Source: Pseudoalteromonas sp. G4
GTDB lineage: Bacteria > Pseudomonadota > Gammaproteobacteria > Enterobacterales > Alteromonadaceae
NCBI RefSeq assembly: GCF_028875915.1
Contig: NZ_JAPEHW010000012.1
Location: 1 to 64,000, forward strand
Length of the DNA stretch: 64,000 nt
Reading direction: 5' to 3'
The notes under the pieces are model-generated. The model had not been told where the DNA came from, searched no databases, and saw only the letters and a program-made list of their open reading frames with translations. A program made the position numbers and the translations under genes. Position 1 is the first letter of the stretch; the number at the start of each line of letters is the position of its first letter. Positions 28,236 to 38,228 of the stretch are shown piece after piece.

Positions 28236-28546
28236 TAATTCTCAATTCTGTTCATCTTTTCCCTGCTGAAAATTTCTCACGTAACACTTTTGGCTAATTG
28301 ATTTCCTCAGATTGGTGATCGACCCAGAAGATTAGTGCGTTTAGATACTTGTAAAGTACAAATTTTAGGCTTTAATTTGTAAGCATAAATTTCAATTTAG
28401 ACTCGCATAGTCAACCGAATTAATGTTAAAATTCGGGGAATATGTATAGATTCGATTGTATTGCCTAATATTTGCACTTTTGTGAATGTTTGGTGGTACA
28501 TGGTTAGATTTTTCAGTTTCTTTTCATTAATGTAATGCAAGTGCGT
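28236..28546 (+). other. Upstream region of the nqr operon
   Basis: About 310 nt without a gene. It should contain the nqr promoter, but no hexamer pair stands out strongly; TTGTAA near 28350 followed 17 nt later by TTAATT is the best weak candidate. No riboswitch-like fold was recognised. Confidence 0.35.
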
Positions 28547-29890
28547 ATGATCAACATAAAAAAAGGTCTGGACTTGCCAATTGAAGGCGCACCTTCGCAG
28601 GTGATTCATGACGGTTCTGCCGTTAAACGAGTCGCTGTGCTAGGTGAAGAATTTATTGGTATGCGTCCTACCATGCATGTTCGTGTGGATGACCAAGTCA
28701 AAAAAGGCCAAGTTCTTTTTGAAGACAAAAAGACTCCTGGCGTTAAATATACTGCACCAGCCTCTGGTGTTGTTAAAGAAATCAACCGCGGTGCTAAGCG
28801 TGTTTTGCAATCTGTTGTTATTGAAGTTAACGGCAGTGAGCAAGTGACGTTTGCGTCTTTCTCGGCAGGTGAGCTAGCGAACCTTGACCGTGCAAAAGTG
28901 CAAGAAGTACTGGTTGAATCAGGTCAATGGCCGGCGCTTCGTACCCGTCCATTTAGCAAAGTTCCAGCTTTGGATGCAACGCCAAGCTCGATTTTTGTTA
29001 CTGCAATTGACACTAACCCATTAGCAGCGGATCCAGCGATTGTTATTGCTGAGCAAGCTGAAGCATTTGAAGCAGGCCTTGCGGTTGTTTCTCGCTTAAC
29101 TGACGGTAAAGTGTTTGTTTGTAAAGCGCCTGGTGCAACAGTTCCTTCTTCATCTGTAGCTCAAGTAGAAGTACATGAGTTTGGTGGTAAGCACCCTGCA
29201 GGTCTAGTTGGTACTCACATTCACTTCTTAGATGCTGTTTCTGCTAACAAGCAAGTATGGCACTTAGGTTACCAGGATGTGATTGCATTCGGTAAGCTAT
29301 TCCTAACAGGTGAAATCTTCACTGATCGTGTTGTGTCTTTAGCTGGTCCTACAGTTAAAAACCCACGTTTAATTAAGACTCAACTAGGTGCATCTACAGA
29401 TGACATCGTTGCAGGTGAGTTAGAAGATGGCGAAAACCGTGTGATTTCTGGTTCTGTACTTTCGGGTACAACGGCAAGCGGCCCTCATGCTTTCTTAGGT
29501 CGTTACCACACTCAGATCACTGCATTGTTAGAAGGTCGTGAGAAAGAATTATTCGGTTGGATTGCTCCAGGTTCGAAGAAGTTCTCTGTAACACGTACTT
29601 TCCTATCGCATTTAGCGCCTAGTCGTTTATTTAAAATGACGACATCAACAGGTGGCTCAAGCCGTTCTATGGTGCCAATTGGTAACTATGAGCGCATTAT
29701 GCCTTTAGATATCCTTCCTACTTTATTACTGCGTGATTTAATCGCGGGTGATTTAGATGGTGCGATTTCGCTAGGTGCACTTGAGCTAGATGAAGAAGAT
29801 TTAGCGCTATGTACCTTCGTTTGTCCAGGTAAATACGAGTATGGTCCAATCCTTCGTGAACGCCTGACTACTATTGAGAAGGAAGGTTAA
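28547..29890 (+). CDS. nqrA: Na+-translocating NADH:quinone reductase subunit A
   Basis: A 447-residue subunit close to V. cholerae NqrA in length and sequence: [16 protein letters not shown] at the start, [64 protein letters not shown], ending [20 protein letters not shown]. It is the cytoplasmic subunit linked to quinone binding. The ATG at 28547 gives the family N-terminus; an in-frame ATG four codons upstream is less likely. First gene of the six-gene nqr operon. Confidence 0.96.
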   Translation: MINIKKGLDLPIEGAPSQVIHDGSAVKRVAVLGEEFIGMRPTMHVRVDDQVKKGQVLFEDKKTPGVKYTAPASGVVKEINRGAKRVLQSVVIEVNGSEQVTFASFSAGELANLDRAKVQEVLVESGQWPALRTRPFSKVPALDATPSSIFVTAIDTNPLAADPAIVIAEQAEAFEAGLAVVSRLTDGKVFVCKAPGATVPSSSVAQVEVHEFGGKHPAGLVGTHIHFLDAVSANKQVWHLGYQDVIAFGKLFLTGEIFTDRVVSLAGPTVKNPRLIKTQLGASTDDIVAGELEDGENRVISGSVLSGTTASGPHAFLGRYHTQITALLEGREKELFGWIAPGSKKFSVTRTFLSHLAPSRLFKMTTSTGGSSRSMVPIGNYERIMPLDILPTLLLRDLIAGDLDGAISLGALELDEEDLALCTFVCPGKYEYGPILRERLTTIEKEG

Positions 29891-29894
29891 TCCC

Positions 29895-31094
29895 ATGGGC
29901 TTAAAGAAGTTTCTTGAAGATATCGAGCCGCATTTTGAACCAGGTGGTAAACACGAAAAATGGTATGCGCTATATGAAGCTGCAGCTACTATTTTCTACA
30001 CACCGGGTCATGTAACAAAAGCTGGCTCTCACGTACGTGATAATATCGACCTTAAACGTATTATGATCTTAGTATGGATGGCAACATTCCCAGCTATGTT
30101 CTTTGGTATGTTTAACATTGGTCATCAAGCGTCAATCGCGCTTGCTAATGGTTTTGCTTTAGGTGATTCATGGCAGGTTGCGTTATTCCAACTTTTTGGT
30201 GGTGATTTAACCGCTACTTCTGGTTGGGGCGCGAAAATGTTCTATGGTGCCTGTTTCTTCCTACCAATCTACGCAACTGTGTTTGCAGTAGGTGGTTTCT
30301 GGGAAGTACTATTTGCATCAGTACGTAAACACGAAGTTAACGAAGGCTTCTTCGTAACATCAGTACTATTCGCTCTTATCTTGCCTGCGACAATTCCGCT
30401 TTGGCAGGTAGCACTAGGTATTACCTTTGGTGTAGTAATGGCGAAAGAAGTATTTGGTGGTACAGGCCGTAACTTCTTAAACCCGGCATTAGCGGGTCGT
30501 GCGTTCTTATTCTTTGCATATCCAGCACAAATCTCAGGTGATACTGTGTGGACTGCGGTAGATGGTTTCTCAGGTGCAACTTACCTAGGTCAAGCTGTTG
30601 TTGGTAGCATCGACTACAACAACATGGAACTATGGTTAAATGCATTCTACGGCTTTATTCAAGGTTCTGTGGGTGAGACATCAACGCTAGCGCTTATGAT
30701 TGGTGGTTTAGCACTAATCTATTTCCGTATCGCTTCATGGCGCATCGTACTAGGTGTGTTTGCTGGTATGGTTGCTACGTCATTCCTACTAAATGGTATC
30801 GGTTCTGAAACGAATAACATGTTTGCAATGCCTTGGCATTGGCACCTTGTACTAGGTGGTTTCGCATTTGGTATGTTCTTCATGGCGACCGACCCAGTTT
30901 CTGCATCTTTCACAGATAAAGGTAAGTGGGCATACGGTATTCTTATTGGTGTAATGGTTGTTTTAATCCGTGTAGTAAACCCTGCATACCCAGAAGGTAT
31001 GATGCTAGCGATTCTATTTGCTAACTTGTTTGCGCCGTTATTCGACCACTTTGTAGTTCAGTCGAACATCAAGAGGAGATTGGCTCGTGGCTAG
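29895..31094 (+). CDS. nqrB: Na+-translocating NADH:quinone reductase subunit B
   Basis: A 399-residue membrane subunit with about ten helices. It carries covalent FMN on the Thr of FSGATYLGQ, which matches the SGAT flavinylation motif, and contributes to the Na+ pathway. Start ATG at 29895 with AAGGAAGG upstream, giving [23 protein letters not shown]. It is somewhat shorter than V. cholerae NqrB (415) because of a shorter loop after the first helix; this looks like normal family variation. The last residues overlap nqrC by 8 nt. Confidence 0.96.
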   Translation: MGLKKFLEDIEPHFEPGGKHEKWYALYEAAATIFYTPGHVTKAGSHVRDNIDLKRIMILVWMATFPAMFFGMFNIGHQASIALANGFALGDSWQVALFQLFGGDLTATSGWGAKMFYGACFFLPIYATVFAVGGFWEVLFASVRKHEVNEGFFVTSVLFALILPATIPLWQVALGITFGVVMAKEVFGGTGRNFLNPALAGRAFLFFAYPAQISGDTVWTAVDGFSGATYLGQAVVGSIDYNNMELWLNAFYGFIQGSVGETSTLALMIGGLALIYFRIASWRIVLGVFAGMVATSFLLNGIGSETNNMFAMPWHWHLVLGGFAFGMFFMATDPVSASFTDKGKWAYGILIGVMVVLIRVVNPAYPEGMMLAILFANLFAPLFDHFVVQSNIKRRLARG

Positions 31095-31863
31095 TAATAA
31101 CGAATCTATCGGTAAAACACTTGGTGTTGTAGTTGGCCTATGTTTAGTATGTGCGGTTGTTGTATCTATGGCAGCTGTTCAACTTCGTCCTCTACAGCAA
31201 GCAAACAAAACACAAGACGTTCAGCGTAATATTCTAGCTGCAGCTGGTTTTACTGACGTTAAAAATGTGTCGGAAACATTCAATGCCAACATTGAAGCGC
31301 GTTTAGTTAATCTTGAATCAGGTGAATTTGTTACAGACAAGTCGCTATCTGGATTAGATGTTGATAACGAAATCGATAAGTTTGATTTTGAAATGACTAA
31401 GTTCGATGCTAAACGTAGCTTTAAACTTGAAAAAGCAAACGATTTAGCTGGTGTTCAGCGTATGACGACTGAATCGCCAGTTTATTTTGCAAAAAATGAC
31501 AGCGGTAAAGTTGAAACTATTATTCTACCAGTTCAAGGTTACGGCCTTTGGGGTATTATGTATGGTTTCCTAGCGTTAGATACTGATACTAAAACAGTTA
31601 AAGCGATTAACTTCTACAAGCACAATGAAACTCCAGGTCTTGGTGGTGAAATCCAAAACCCGAAGTGGACAGCGACTTGGGAAGACAAGCAATTACCAGT
31701 TGATATTGTAAAAGGTACAGCAGGTAACAATGTGCATAAAGTGGATGGTTTATCTGGTGCAACGCTTACTTCGGTTGGTGTTGATAACACATTCAAGTTC
31801 TGGACAAGCGATAAAGCGTTTGGTCCATTCCTTGCGAAAGTACGTGAAGGAGCATTGAACTAA
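31087..31863 (+). CDS. nqrC: Na+-translocating NADH:quinone reductase subunit C
   Basis: A 258-residue subunit with one N-terminal membrane helix (about 11-31) and a periplasmic domain holding the second covalent FMN on the Thr of [13 protein letters not shown] start overlapping nqrB by 8 nt. [12 protein letters not shown] is the usual family block. The FMN is attached by ApbE, encoded downstream. Confidence 0.96.
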   Translation: MASNNESIGKTLGVVVGLCLVCAVVVSMAAVQLRPLQQANKTQDVQRNILAAAGFTDVKNVSETFNANIEARLVNLESGEFVTDKSLSGLDVDNEIDKFDFEMTKFDAKRSFKLEKANDLAGVQRMTTESPVYFAKNDSGKVETIILPVQGYGLWGIMYGFLALDTDTKTVKAINFYKHNETPGLGGEIQNPKWTATWEDKQLPVDIVKGTAGNNVHKVDGLSGATLTSVGVDNTFKFWTSDKAFGPFLAKVREGALN

Positions 31864-32492
31864 TGGCTAATTCAAAAGAAATGAAAGAAGTCTTATTTGG
31901 TCCTGTTTTTGCGAACAACCCAATTGCACTTCAAGTACTGGGTATTTGTTCTGCACTAGCAGTTACTTCAAGCCTTAAAAATGCGCTTATCATGTCAATC
32001 GCATTGACATTAGTAACGGCTTTCTCGAGCTTATTCATCTCGATGATCCGTAACCACATTCCATCAAGTGTACGTATTATCGTACAGATGACGATTATTG
32101 CATCGTTAGTAATCGTTGTTGACCAAACGCTACAAGCGTTTGTTTATGCAACTGCGAAAGAGCTTTCAGTATTCGTTGGTCTAATTATTACAAACTGTAT
32201 CGTAATGGGCCGCGCGGAAGCATATGCAATGAAGTCACCACCAATGATGTCTTTCCTAGATGGTATTGGTAATGGTCTTGGTTACTCAGTAGTACTACTT
32301 ACAGTAGGCTTCATTCGTGAGCTATTCGGTAAAGGTACACTGTTTGATGTTGAAATCTTACCGTTAGTTTCTGAGGGTGGTTTCTATCAGCCAATGGGTC
32401 TTCTAATTCTTCCACCAAGTTCTTTCTTCATCATTGGTTTATTCATTTGGGTACTTCGTACTTATAAGAAAGACCAAGTAGAGAAAGCATAA
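31863..32492 (+). CDS. nqrD: Na+-translocating NADH:quinone reductase subunit D
   Basis: A 209-residue, six-helix inner-membrane subunit. [20 protein letters not shown] contains the first cluster cysteine and [22 protein letters not shown] the second; together with NqrE these hold the intramembrane Fe-S cluster. Its ATG shares a base with the nqrC stop (TAATG). Confidence 0.96.
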   Translation: MANSKEMKEVLFGPVFANNPIALQVLGICSALAVTSSLKNALIMSIALTLVTAFSSLFISMIRNHIPSSVRIIVQMTIIASLVIVVDQTLQAFVYATAKELSVFVGLIITNCIVMGRAEAYAMKSPPMMSFLDGIGNGLGYSVVLLTVGFIRELFGKGTLFDVEILPLVSEGGFYQPMGLLILPPSSFFIIGLFIWVLRTYKKDQVEKA

Positions 32493-32502
32493 GAGGTAAG
32501 AG

Positions 32503-33091
32503 ATGGAACATTATATTAATCTATTTATCAAAGCGGCTTTCTTTCTTCCTAGGTATGTGTACATTCCTAGCGGTATCAAAGAAAGTTACTACCTCTTTAG
32601 GTCTTGGTGTTGCTGTAATCTTCGTATTAGGTGTTGCAGTACCAGTAAACAACTTGGTTTACCACAACTTGCTTGCACCAGGTGCACTTGAGTGGTTAGG
32701 TTACCCTGAAGCTGACTTAAGCTTCCTTAAGTTCCTAACATTCATCGGTGTTATCGCAGCACTTGTGCAAATCCTTGAAATGGCACTTGATAAGTTCTTC
32801 CCGCCGCTATACAACGCGCTGGGTATCTTCTTACCACTTATCACTGTTAACTGTGCGATTTTTGGTGCAGTAGCATTCATGGTTGAGCGTAACTACAACT
32901 TCACAGAATCAGTGGTATTTGGTATTGGTTCTGGTGTGGGTTGGGCGCTTGCGATTGTTGCATTAGCAGGTATCCGTGAGAAGATGAAGTATGCTGATAT
33001 TCCTGATGGTTTACGTGGTTTAGGTATTACCTTTATCACTGTAGGTCTAATGGGTCTTGGCTTTATGTCATTCTCTGGTATTTCACTTTAA
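32503..33091 (+). pseudogene. nqrE: Na+-translocating NADH:quinone reductase subunit E, frameshifted near the N-terminus
   Basis: The reading frame starts normally (ATG 32503 after [24 protein letters not shown]) and is then lost. From ATG 32555 another frame continues as perfect NqrE ([16 protein letters not shown] ... [11 protein letters not shown]). Missing is the conserved stretch equivalent to V. cholerae residues 14-20 (IENMALS) in helix 1. Back-translating the family sequence predicts CTTTC-N15-CTTTC at this point; losing one repeat and the spacer removes exactly 20 nt and gives the observed CTTTCTTTC at 32537-32545. Both cluster cysteines (MCTF, NCAIF) are in the downstream frame. A product from 32555 would lack half of helix 1. 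True mutation or assembly error cannot be told apart here. Confidence 0.9.
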
Positions 33092-33111
33092 GGTAGCGAG
33101 GAAACTATACG

Positions 33112-34338
33112 ATGGAAACTGTTGTATTAGGCGTAAGCATGTTCGTCGCTATTGTTGTAGTGTTAGTTTTAGTGATTATTGCAGCTAAATCTAAGCTAGT
33201 ACCAAGCGGCAACGTAACAATTGGAATTAATGGCGATCCTGAAAAAGCGATCGTTACTCAGCCTGGCTCTAAGTTGTTAGGCGCACTTGCTGATGCGGGT
33301 ATCTTCGTATCTTCAGCTTGTGGTGGCGGTGGCTCTTGTGGCCAGTGTCGCGTAGACGTTCATTCAGGTGGTGGTGATATTCTACCAACTGAGCTTGACC
33401 ACATTACGAAAGGTGAAGCGCGTGAAGGTTGTCGTTTAGCATGTCAGGTTGCTGTTAAAGGCGACATGGAAATTGAACTAGAAGAGTCAATTTTCGGTGT
33501 TAAAAAGTGGGAATGTACAGTTATCTCTAACGATAACAAAGCAACGTTCATCAAAGAGCTTAAGCTTGCAATTCCTGATGGCGAATCTGTACCTTTCCGT
33601 GCAGGTGGTTACATCCAGATTGAAGCGCCAGCTCACCACGTTAAATATGCAGACTATGATATTCCAGAAGAGTATCGTGGTGATTGGGAGCACTTTGGCT
33701 TCTTTGCGCTTGAGTCTAAAGTTGACGAAGAGACTATCCGTGCATATTCAATGGCTAACTACCCAGAAGAAGAAGGCATTATCATGCTTAACGTGCGTAT
33801 CGCTACGCCGCCACCGCGTGATTTAAGCTTACCTTGCGGTAAGATGTCATCTTACATCTGGTCACTTAAAGAAGGTGACAAGGTTACTATTTCTGGTCCA
33901 TTCGGTGAGTTCTTTGCGAAAGACACTGATGCCGAGATGGTATTCGTAGGTGGTGGTGCAGGTATGGCACCAATGCGTTCACACATTTTCGACCAACTTA
34001 AGCGTCTTAAATCTGACCGTAAGATGAGCTTCTGGTACGGTGCGCGTTCTAAGCGTGAGATGTTCTACGTTGAAGATTTCGACGGCCTACAGGCTGAGAA
34101 TGATAACTTCGTATGGCATTGTGCATTATCAGATCCACAACCAGAAGATAACTGGGAAGGTTACACAGGCTTTATCCATAACGTTCTTTATGAAAACTAT
34201 CTACGTGATCATGAAGCACCGGAAGACTGTGAATACTACATGTGTGGTCCGCCGATGATGAACGCGGCAGTAATTAACATGCTGAAAGACTTGGGTGTTG
34301 AAGATGAAAACATCCTACTTGATGACTTCGGTGGTTAA
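33112..34338 (+). CDS. nqrF: Na+-translocating NADH:quinone reductase subunit F
   Basis: A 408-residue NADH-oxidising subunit. An N-terminal helix (4-24) is followed by a ferredoxin domain with cysteines in [12 protein letters not shown] and CRLACQV (2Fe-2S), then an FAD-binding block [11 protein letters not shown] and the NADH-binding block [13 protein letters not shown], ending with [10 protein letters not shown]. Electrons enter the complex here. Spacing and ribosome-binding site (GCGAGGAAA) are normal. Confidence 0.97.
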   Translation: METVVLGVSMFVAIVVVLVLVIIAAKSKLVPSGNVTIGINGDPEKAIVTQPGSKLLGALADAGIFVSSACGGGGSCGQCRVDVHSGGGDILPTELDHITKGEAREGCRLACQVAVKGDMEIELEESIFGVKKWECTVISNDNKATFIKELKLAIPDGESVPFRAGGYIQIEAPAHHVKYADYDIPEEYRGDWEHFGFFALESKVDEETIRAYSMANYPEEEGIIMLNVRIATPPPRDLSLPCGKMSSYIWSLKEGDKVTISGPFGEFFAKDTDAEMVFVGGGAGMAPMRSHIFDQLKRLKSDRKMSFWYGARSKREMFYVEDFDGLQAENDNFVWHCALSDPQPEDNWEGYTGFIHNVLYENYLRDHEAPEDCEYYMCGPPMMNAAVINMLKDLGVEDENILLDDFGG

Positions 34339-34376
34339 TTTTACGTAAAAAGATAAATTTTTACGATACGATTCAG

Positions 34377-34413
34377 GCTCCTAAATCAGCTATAATGGTT
34401 TAGGAGCTTTTTT
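34377..34413 (+). terminator. Terminator between nqrF and apbE
   Basis: A 9-bp stem GCTCCTAAA / TTTAGGAGC (34377-34385 and 34399-34407) followed by six T residues. It separates nqrA-F from apbE, so apbE probably depends on read-through or its own promoter. The loop contains TATAAT, but no suitable -35 was found. Confidence 0.8.
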
Positions 34414-34431
34414 ATGCAAGATTGAAAATTT

Positions 34432-35454
34432 ATGAAACGATTTTATTACTCAGTATTTTTCTTATTCCTCTTTTTATTGGCAGCTTGTGATCAGGCTCCT
34501 AATCAATCAAAGATGCAAGAAGTGTTACTTCAAGGAAAAACAATGGGTACCACCTTTACAATTAAGGTATTTGTGCCTGAAGAAAAAGTAACTGAGCTAA
34601 GCTTATTTAGTGATGTTACTAAGATATTGAAAGACGTTAATCAATCAATGTCTACGTATATCCCTGATTCGGAAATTAATCAGTTCAATCGTTTGCCTGC
34701 CGGGCAGAACTTTATTATTTCTGAAGACTTTCGCCGTGTAACCGCAGAGTCTATTCGCTTAGGGGTAAGTACGGGCACGCTAGATGTAACTATGGGCCCT
34801 TTAATTGATTTGTGGGGGTTTGGTCCTGATAATCGCCCTGAAACGATTCCAAGTGATGCAATAATTGCTGAAATAAAGCAGCGTATTGGTGTTGATAAAC
34901 TAAAATTGACACCTAATGGCCTAATGAAGACTGTAGATGGACTTGAAGTTAGTTACTCTGCGACAGCGAAAGGTTTTGGTATTGATAAGGTAGCTGAATA
35001 TTTAGACTCGCTTTCGCTAACTAATTATATGGTTGAAATTGGCGGTGAAATTAGAACATCAGGCCACAAACCAAATCATTCTCCTTGGGTGTTGGCAATT
35101 GAACAACCAGATGCAGCACCTGGCACTCGTGAGTTTCATAAGTTAATTAGAGTAAATGATATTGCTATGGCAACATCTGGCGATTATCGCATTTTTTATG
35201 ATGTTGATGGTGTGCATTATTCTCATTTAATTCACCCTGAAACAGGCAAGCCAGTGCGTCAAGATTTAGTTTCGGTTACTGTGCTACATTCATCTGCAAT
35301 GACAGCTGATGGACTTGCTACAGCACTCACCGTGATGGGGACAGAGCAGGCTAAACTCTATGCTGAGCAGCATAACCTTCCTGTTTACTTAATTAGTAAG
35401 ACTCCTGAAGGTCTTGTAACTTTCGCAAGTAAGGCGTTTGAGCCATATCTATAA
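34432..35454 (+). CDS. apbE: FAD:protein FMN transferase ApbE
   Basis: A 340-residue periplasmic lipoprotein (lipobox LLAAC). It transfers FMN from FAD to the threonines of NqrB and NqrC. Family blocks: GKTMGTTFTIKVF, MSTYIPDSEINQFN, TLDVTMGPLIDLWGFGP, YSATAKGFGIDKVAEYL, and a metal-binding C-terminal part HLIHPETGKPV ... SAMTADGLATALTVMG. Its position just after nqrF fits its role as maturase of this complex. Confidence 0.95.
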   Translation: MKRFYYSVFFLFLFLLAACDQAPNQSKMQEVLLQGKTMGTTFTIKVFVPEEKVTELSLFSDVTKILKDVNQSMSTYIPDSEINQFNRLPAGQNFIISEDFRRVTAESIRLGVSTGTLDVTMGPLIDLWGFGPDNRPETIPSDAIIAEIKQRIGVDKLKLTPNGLMKTVDGLEVSYSATAKGFGIDKVAEYLDSLSLTNYMVEIGGEIRTSGHKPNHSPWVLAIEQPDAAPGTREFHKLIRVNDIAMATSGDYRIFYDVDGVHYSHLIHPETGKPVRQDLVSVTVLHSSAMTADGLATALTVMGTEQAKLYAEQHNLPVYLISKTPEGLVTFASKAFEPYL

Positions 35455-35465
35455 GTTGTTTTTCT

Positions 35466-35504
35466 GTTGAGTAGTTTAGATTTTTAAACTGCTCAACTTT
35501 TCTT
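35466..35504 (+). terminator. Terminator of apbE
   Basis: A 13-bp stem with one G-T pair, GTTGAGTAGTTTA (35466-35478) with TAAACTGCTCAAC (35485-35497), and a 6-nt loop, followed by TTTTCTT. Confidence 0.83.
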
Positions 35505-35616
35505 CTTTAATGCTAGGTGTTTTCAGAGCTTGCTTTGGCTCAACTATTCACCAATTCTTTATTACATTTTTTACTATTAAGTCGTATAATTGAACCACTT
35601 TTTTAAGGGGCCAACT

Positions 35617-35829
35617 ATGTCTATCTTTTTTCTTACATTTGGATTATTAGTTATTATCGCACTTGCAATGGCTGTAGGTGTTATTGTGCAAAAGAAATCA
35701 ATGGCGAGTAGCTGTGGTGGTTTAGGTGCAATGGGTATAGACAAGGTATGTGACTGTGACGATCCGTGCGAAGCACGTAAACAGCGTTTAGCAAAAGAGC
35801 GTCGCTGGAATAAAGACCGCATTATTTAA
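35617..35829 (+). CDS. nqrM: Na+-NQR maturation protein NqrM
   Basis: About 70 residues: one membrane helix (about 3-25) followed by a cysteine-rich tail SSCGGLGAMG ... VCDCDDPCEARKQR. The four conserved cysteines are those of NqrM (formerly DUF539), thought to deliver iron for the Cys4[Fe] centre between NqrD and NqrE. The ATG at 35617 is chosen for the ribosome-binding site AAGGGG upstream; an earlier in-frame ATG (35590) adds an atypical N-terminus. With apbE it completes the NQR assembly set. Confidence 0.92.
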   Translation: MSIFFLTFGLLVIIALAMAVGVIVQKKSMASSCGGLGAMGIDKVCDCDDPCEARKQRLAKERRWNKDRII

Positions 35830-35850
35830 AAGATTAAAATTTTAATGAAT

Positions 35851-35878
35851 AAAAAGGCCATCATATGATGGCCTTTTT
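35851..35878. terminator. Bidirectional terminator between nqrM and the M56 gene
   Basis: A perfect 28-nt palindrome centred on CATATG with A5 at one end and T5 at the other, between the convergent genes nqrM and the M56/TonB gene. It works as a terminator in both directions. Confidence 0.88.
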
Positions 35879-35900
35879 ATTATTATTTTGAAGTGTATTA

Positions 35901-37781
35901 TCAATATCTTCTTGCAATTCTACTTCCAGTAACAGGTCTTAAGAATTGGCTTGGGTCATTAAAACTGAAGACTTTGCTAACTTTAGTTTCAACCTTTGTA
36001 TCACCTTGTAATGCAGGTTCAAAACGCCATTTTTGTAACGCTCTAGAAATTGTACGCTTAAAGCTTCTAGGCACTCCAGATTGATATTCAATGTCTGTAA
36101 TTTTACCATTTACATCAACAGTGAATGTAACAGAGATATCTTCTTGGCCTTGTAAGTTAGAAAACACTCTCGGGTACTCTGGCATTACTGACTCAAGTAG
36201 TTTTGCCTCGACAAATTTTGTTTTCTCAATAGGAGTTGAAACAGCCTTAGTTAACTCTTCTGTTTCTGTTATTTCAGATGGTGTTATTGCTTGCTCTTCA
36301 ATAATTACAGGCTGTGATTGCTCAAAGGCACGTGTAGTCACATTAGTCATCTCTAAGTTAACTGACGTTTGTGTTTCTTCGTTTGAATCTTGAGTTTCAA
36401 TAGCAAGCTCTTGGTACTCTACAAATTCAACTTCTGTGTTAACAGCATCCTTAGTGGCAAGTGAAACGATTTCTGGTGTTTCGATAGGTTCTTCTTGTTC
36501 GTAAACAGTTTGTTTATTTACGATGTCAGCTTGTGCAATTGGGTCGGCAGATTCAGGTTCTGGTAGTTCGTTTGAAGCAGATTGAGTTACCTGCGAAGAA
36601 ACAGTTTCTTTCAATTCGGTTTTATTATTTTTGCTATCTAAAAAGGTATTGCTTGGAACTTGTGCACTTATAATTAACGGCTTTGATGCTTCGACCTTTT
36701 TAGTTTCAACAGGTTTTGCATCGAGTACCATTACATGTTGATTCTCAAGCGGGGTTGTCTTGATAGGCTCAGCTTGAGTCATTGCAATTACTTTTGAAGC
36801 AGTGAAAATGCTTGGGATCACAAGTACAGCAGCTAAAGCTGCAAGCCACTGATTACCATAACGCGGTGCACAACTATGTTGACCAACTGCGCGGTGAATA
36901 CGTGACTTCAGATCACCGCCAGTAGCCGCCATGGCAAGCTCTGGAATGTTTTGTCTCAGCACTTCGGCTTCGGTAAGCGCGCGTGCATAGTGTAAATGAT
37001 TACCACAATGATGTAGCGCAATATCATCACAACAATATTCACGTTCAATACGAATTTGTTTTGAGATCCACTTTACTGCGGGGTGGAAAAATAATACTAA
37101 TTCGACAAACGTTTGAATCAAATTTACCAAGTAGTCGTAGCGCTTAATATGAGCAAGCTCATGTGCCATTAACATTTCTAGTTGGGCAATAGTAAGTCCA
37201 CTCGCTAAATTCGCGGGTAAAAGTACGACAGGTTTAATCCAACCAATAGCCATAGGAACTTGTGCTGTTAATGAAATAACTAAGCGCGAGCGTTTAGCAA
37301 CAGATAGTTGCAGCTTAAGTTGATTAAAGATCTGTTCCAGTTTATCTGAAGGCTGCACGATGTTAGTTGTAGTCAATTTATGAACTTGCAACATTTGCCA
37401 GCCAAGTCGCACACTTAGCAAGGCAACACCACACATCCAAGCGACAGCAATCAGCGGTGTGAAATCGGATAGGTACAATTGACCTATGACATCAGCTTGA
37501 GTTGCAACGGAAATCACGCTTGAACTTGCAAGGGGGGGAGTTGCGAAACTTGTCTGCTCAGGTTGTGATATAAGCAAGAAGGTAATTGTAGGGGCAATAA
37601 CGCACAGTGTTAAACTTAATAACGAAACTAAATAACGAAGTTCGCTGTGTTTATTGCTTGTGAGTTTTTTAACACACAAAAGAATGCCAGCAATTGCTAA
37701 GCCTTGCCATAAAAAGTGTAAAAGAGTTAGAGAAATAGAATGCAGAAGGTCACTTTCTAATAATGAGGGCAATATATCCAT
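35901..37781 (-). CDS. M56 (BlaR1-like) metallopeptidase with C-terminal TonB domain
   Basis: 626 residues. Helices at about 15-36, 50-71 and 109-131, then a zinc metalloprotease with HELAH (207-211) and the second metal motif in REYCCDDIAL, then a helix near 310-332. A periplasmic linker of about 200 residues rich in Glu/Gln/Thr/Pro follows. The last 90 residues (AKLLESVMPEYPRVFSNLQGQ, then TVDVNGKITDIEY, RALQKWRFEP) are a TonB C-terminal domain. In BlaR1 the C-terminal part is a beta-lactam sensor and the protease cleaves BlaI; here the sensor is replaced by TonB_C, so the signal is unknown. It starts 9 nt after blaI: same operon. Confidence 0.9.
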   Translation of the reverse strand: MDILPSLLESDLLHSISLTLLHFLWQGLAIAGILLCVKKLTSNKHSELRYLVSLLSLTLCVIAPTITFLLISQPEQTSFATPPLASSSVISVATQADVIGQLYLSDFTPLIAVAWMCGVALLSVRLGWQMLQVHKLTTTNIVQPSDKLEQIFNQLKLQLSVAKRSRLVISLTAQVPMAIGWIKPVVLLPANLASGLTIAQLEMLMAHELAHIKRYDYLVNLIQTFVELVLFFHPAVKWISKQIRIEREYCCDDIALHHCGNHLHYARALTEAEVLRQNIPELAMAATGGDLKSRIHRAVGQHSCAPRYGNQWLAALAAVLVIPSIFTASKVIAMTQAEPIKTTPLENQHVMVLDAKPVETKKVEASKPLIISAQVPSNTFLDSKNNKTELKETVSSQVTQSASNELPEPESADPIAQADIVNKQTVYEQEEPIETPEIVSLATKDAVNTEVEFVEYQELAIETQDSNEETQTSVNLEMTNVTTRAFEQSQPVIIEEQAITPSEITETEELTKAVSTPIEKTKFVEAKLLESVMPEYPRVFSNLQGQEDISVTFTVDVNGKITDIEYQSGVPRSFKRTISRALQKWRFEPALQGDTKVETKVSKVFSFNDPSQFLRPVTGSRIARRY

Positions 37782-37790
37782 AGTGTTTGC

Positions 37791-38174
37791 TTACTTATTA
37801 TTTTTTTCAAGAGAGTCTAAAAGAGTACGAATTTCACTGATTTCTTCTGAACTTGCTTTGTCGCCAAGTGCGCGCATAACAAGGTCAAAACGTGAACCAC
37901 CAAATGCTTTATTGACAATATCAGACAGCAAAGAAGATTGTGTTTGCTCCACAGAGTTAGCTGCAGAATAAACATGAGCTCGGGTTGATTCATCACGGGT
38001 GACAAGCCCTTTTTCATGCATAATTTGCAGCATTTTTAGAACAGTGGTGTAACCAATTTTTTGCGTTTCACTGATATGTTCATGTAACGTTCGTACAGTA
38101 GCAGGCTGAATACGCCAAAGCACATTTAAAATATTTAGCTCAGCACTGGTAGGTACGCGTTTATTTTTATTCAT
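37791..38174 (-). CDS. blaI: BlaI/MecI/CopY-family transcriptional repressor
   Basis: 127 residues with the winged-helix domain of BlaI-type repressors: PTSAELNILNVLWRIQPATVRTLHEHI, then IGYTTVLKMLQIMHEKGLVTRDES as recognition helix and wing, and a C-terminal dimerisation helix region. Such repressors bind dyad operators and are inactivated by proteolysis by the partner M56 protein, here the next gene. A matching palindrome lies 4 bp upstream of its ATG, suggesting autoregulation. No beta-lactamase gene is present in the window. Confidence 0.92.
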   Translation of the reverse strand: MNKNKRVPTSAELNILNVLWRIQPATVRTLHEHISETQKIGYTTVLKMLQIMHEKGLVTRDESTRAHVYSAANSVEQTQSSLLSDIVNKAFGGSRFDLVMRALGDKASSEEISEIRTLLDSLEKNNK

Positions 38175-38177
38175 AAT

Positions 38178-38193
38178 TACGTCACTTTTCGTA
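38178..38193. promoter_or_regulatory. Putative BlaI operator upstream of blaI
   Basis: TACG-N8-CGTA dyad (TACGTCACTTTTCGTA) ending 4 bp before the blaI start codon. The same 16-bp layout occurs twice upstream of the first gene of the operon. Inferred operator for the BlaI-type repressor. Confidence 0.6.
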
Positions 38194-38228
38194 GATTAAT
38201 CTTTACTCTAAGTGATTGAGTTAATTTG

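Noticed and set aside
33497-33826. 109-codon frame overlapping nqrF
   Set aside because: nqrF is intact through this region and the alternative frame resembles no known family.
34386-34398. TATAAT in the loop of the nqrF terminator as an apbE promoter
   Set aside because: No -35-like hexamer at 16-18 nt upstream; more likely a chance match.
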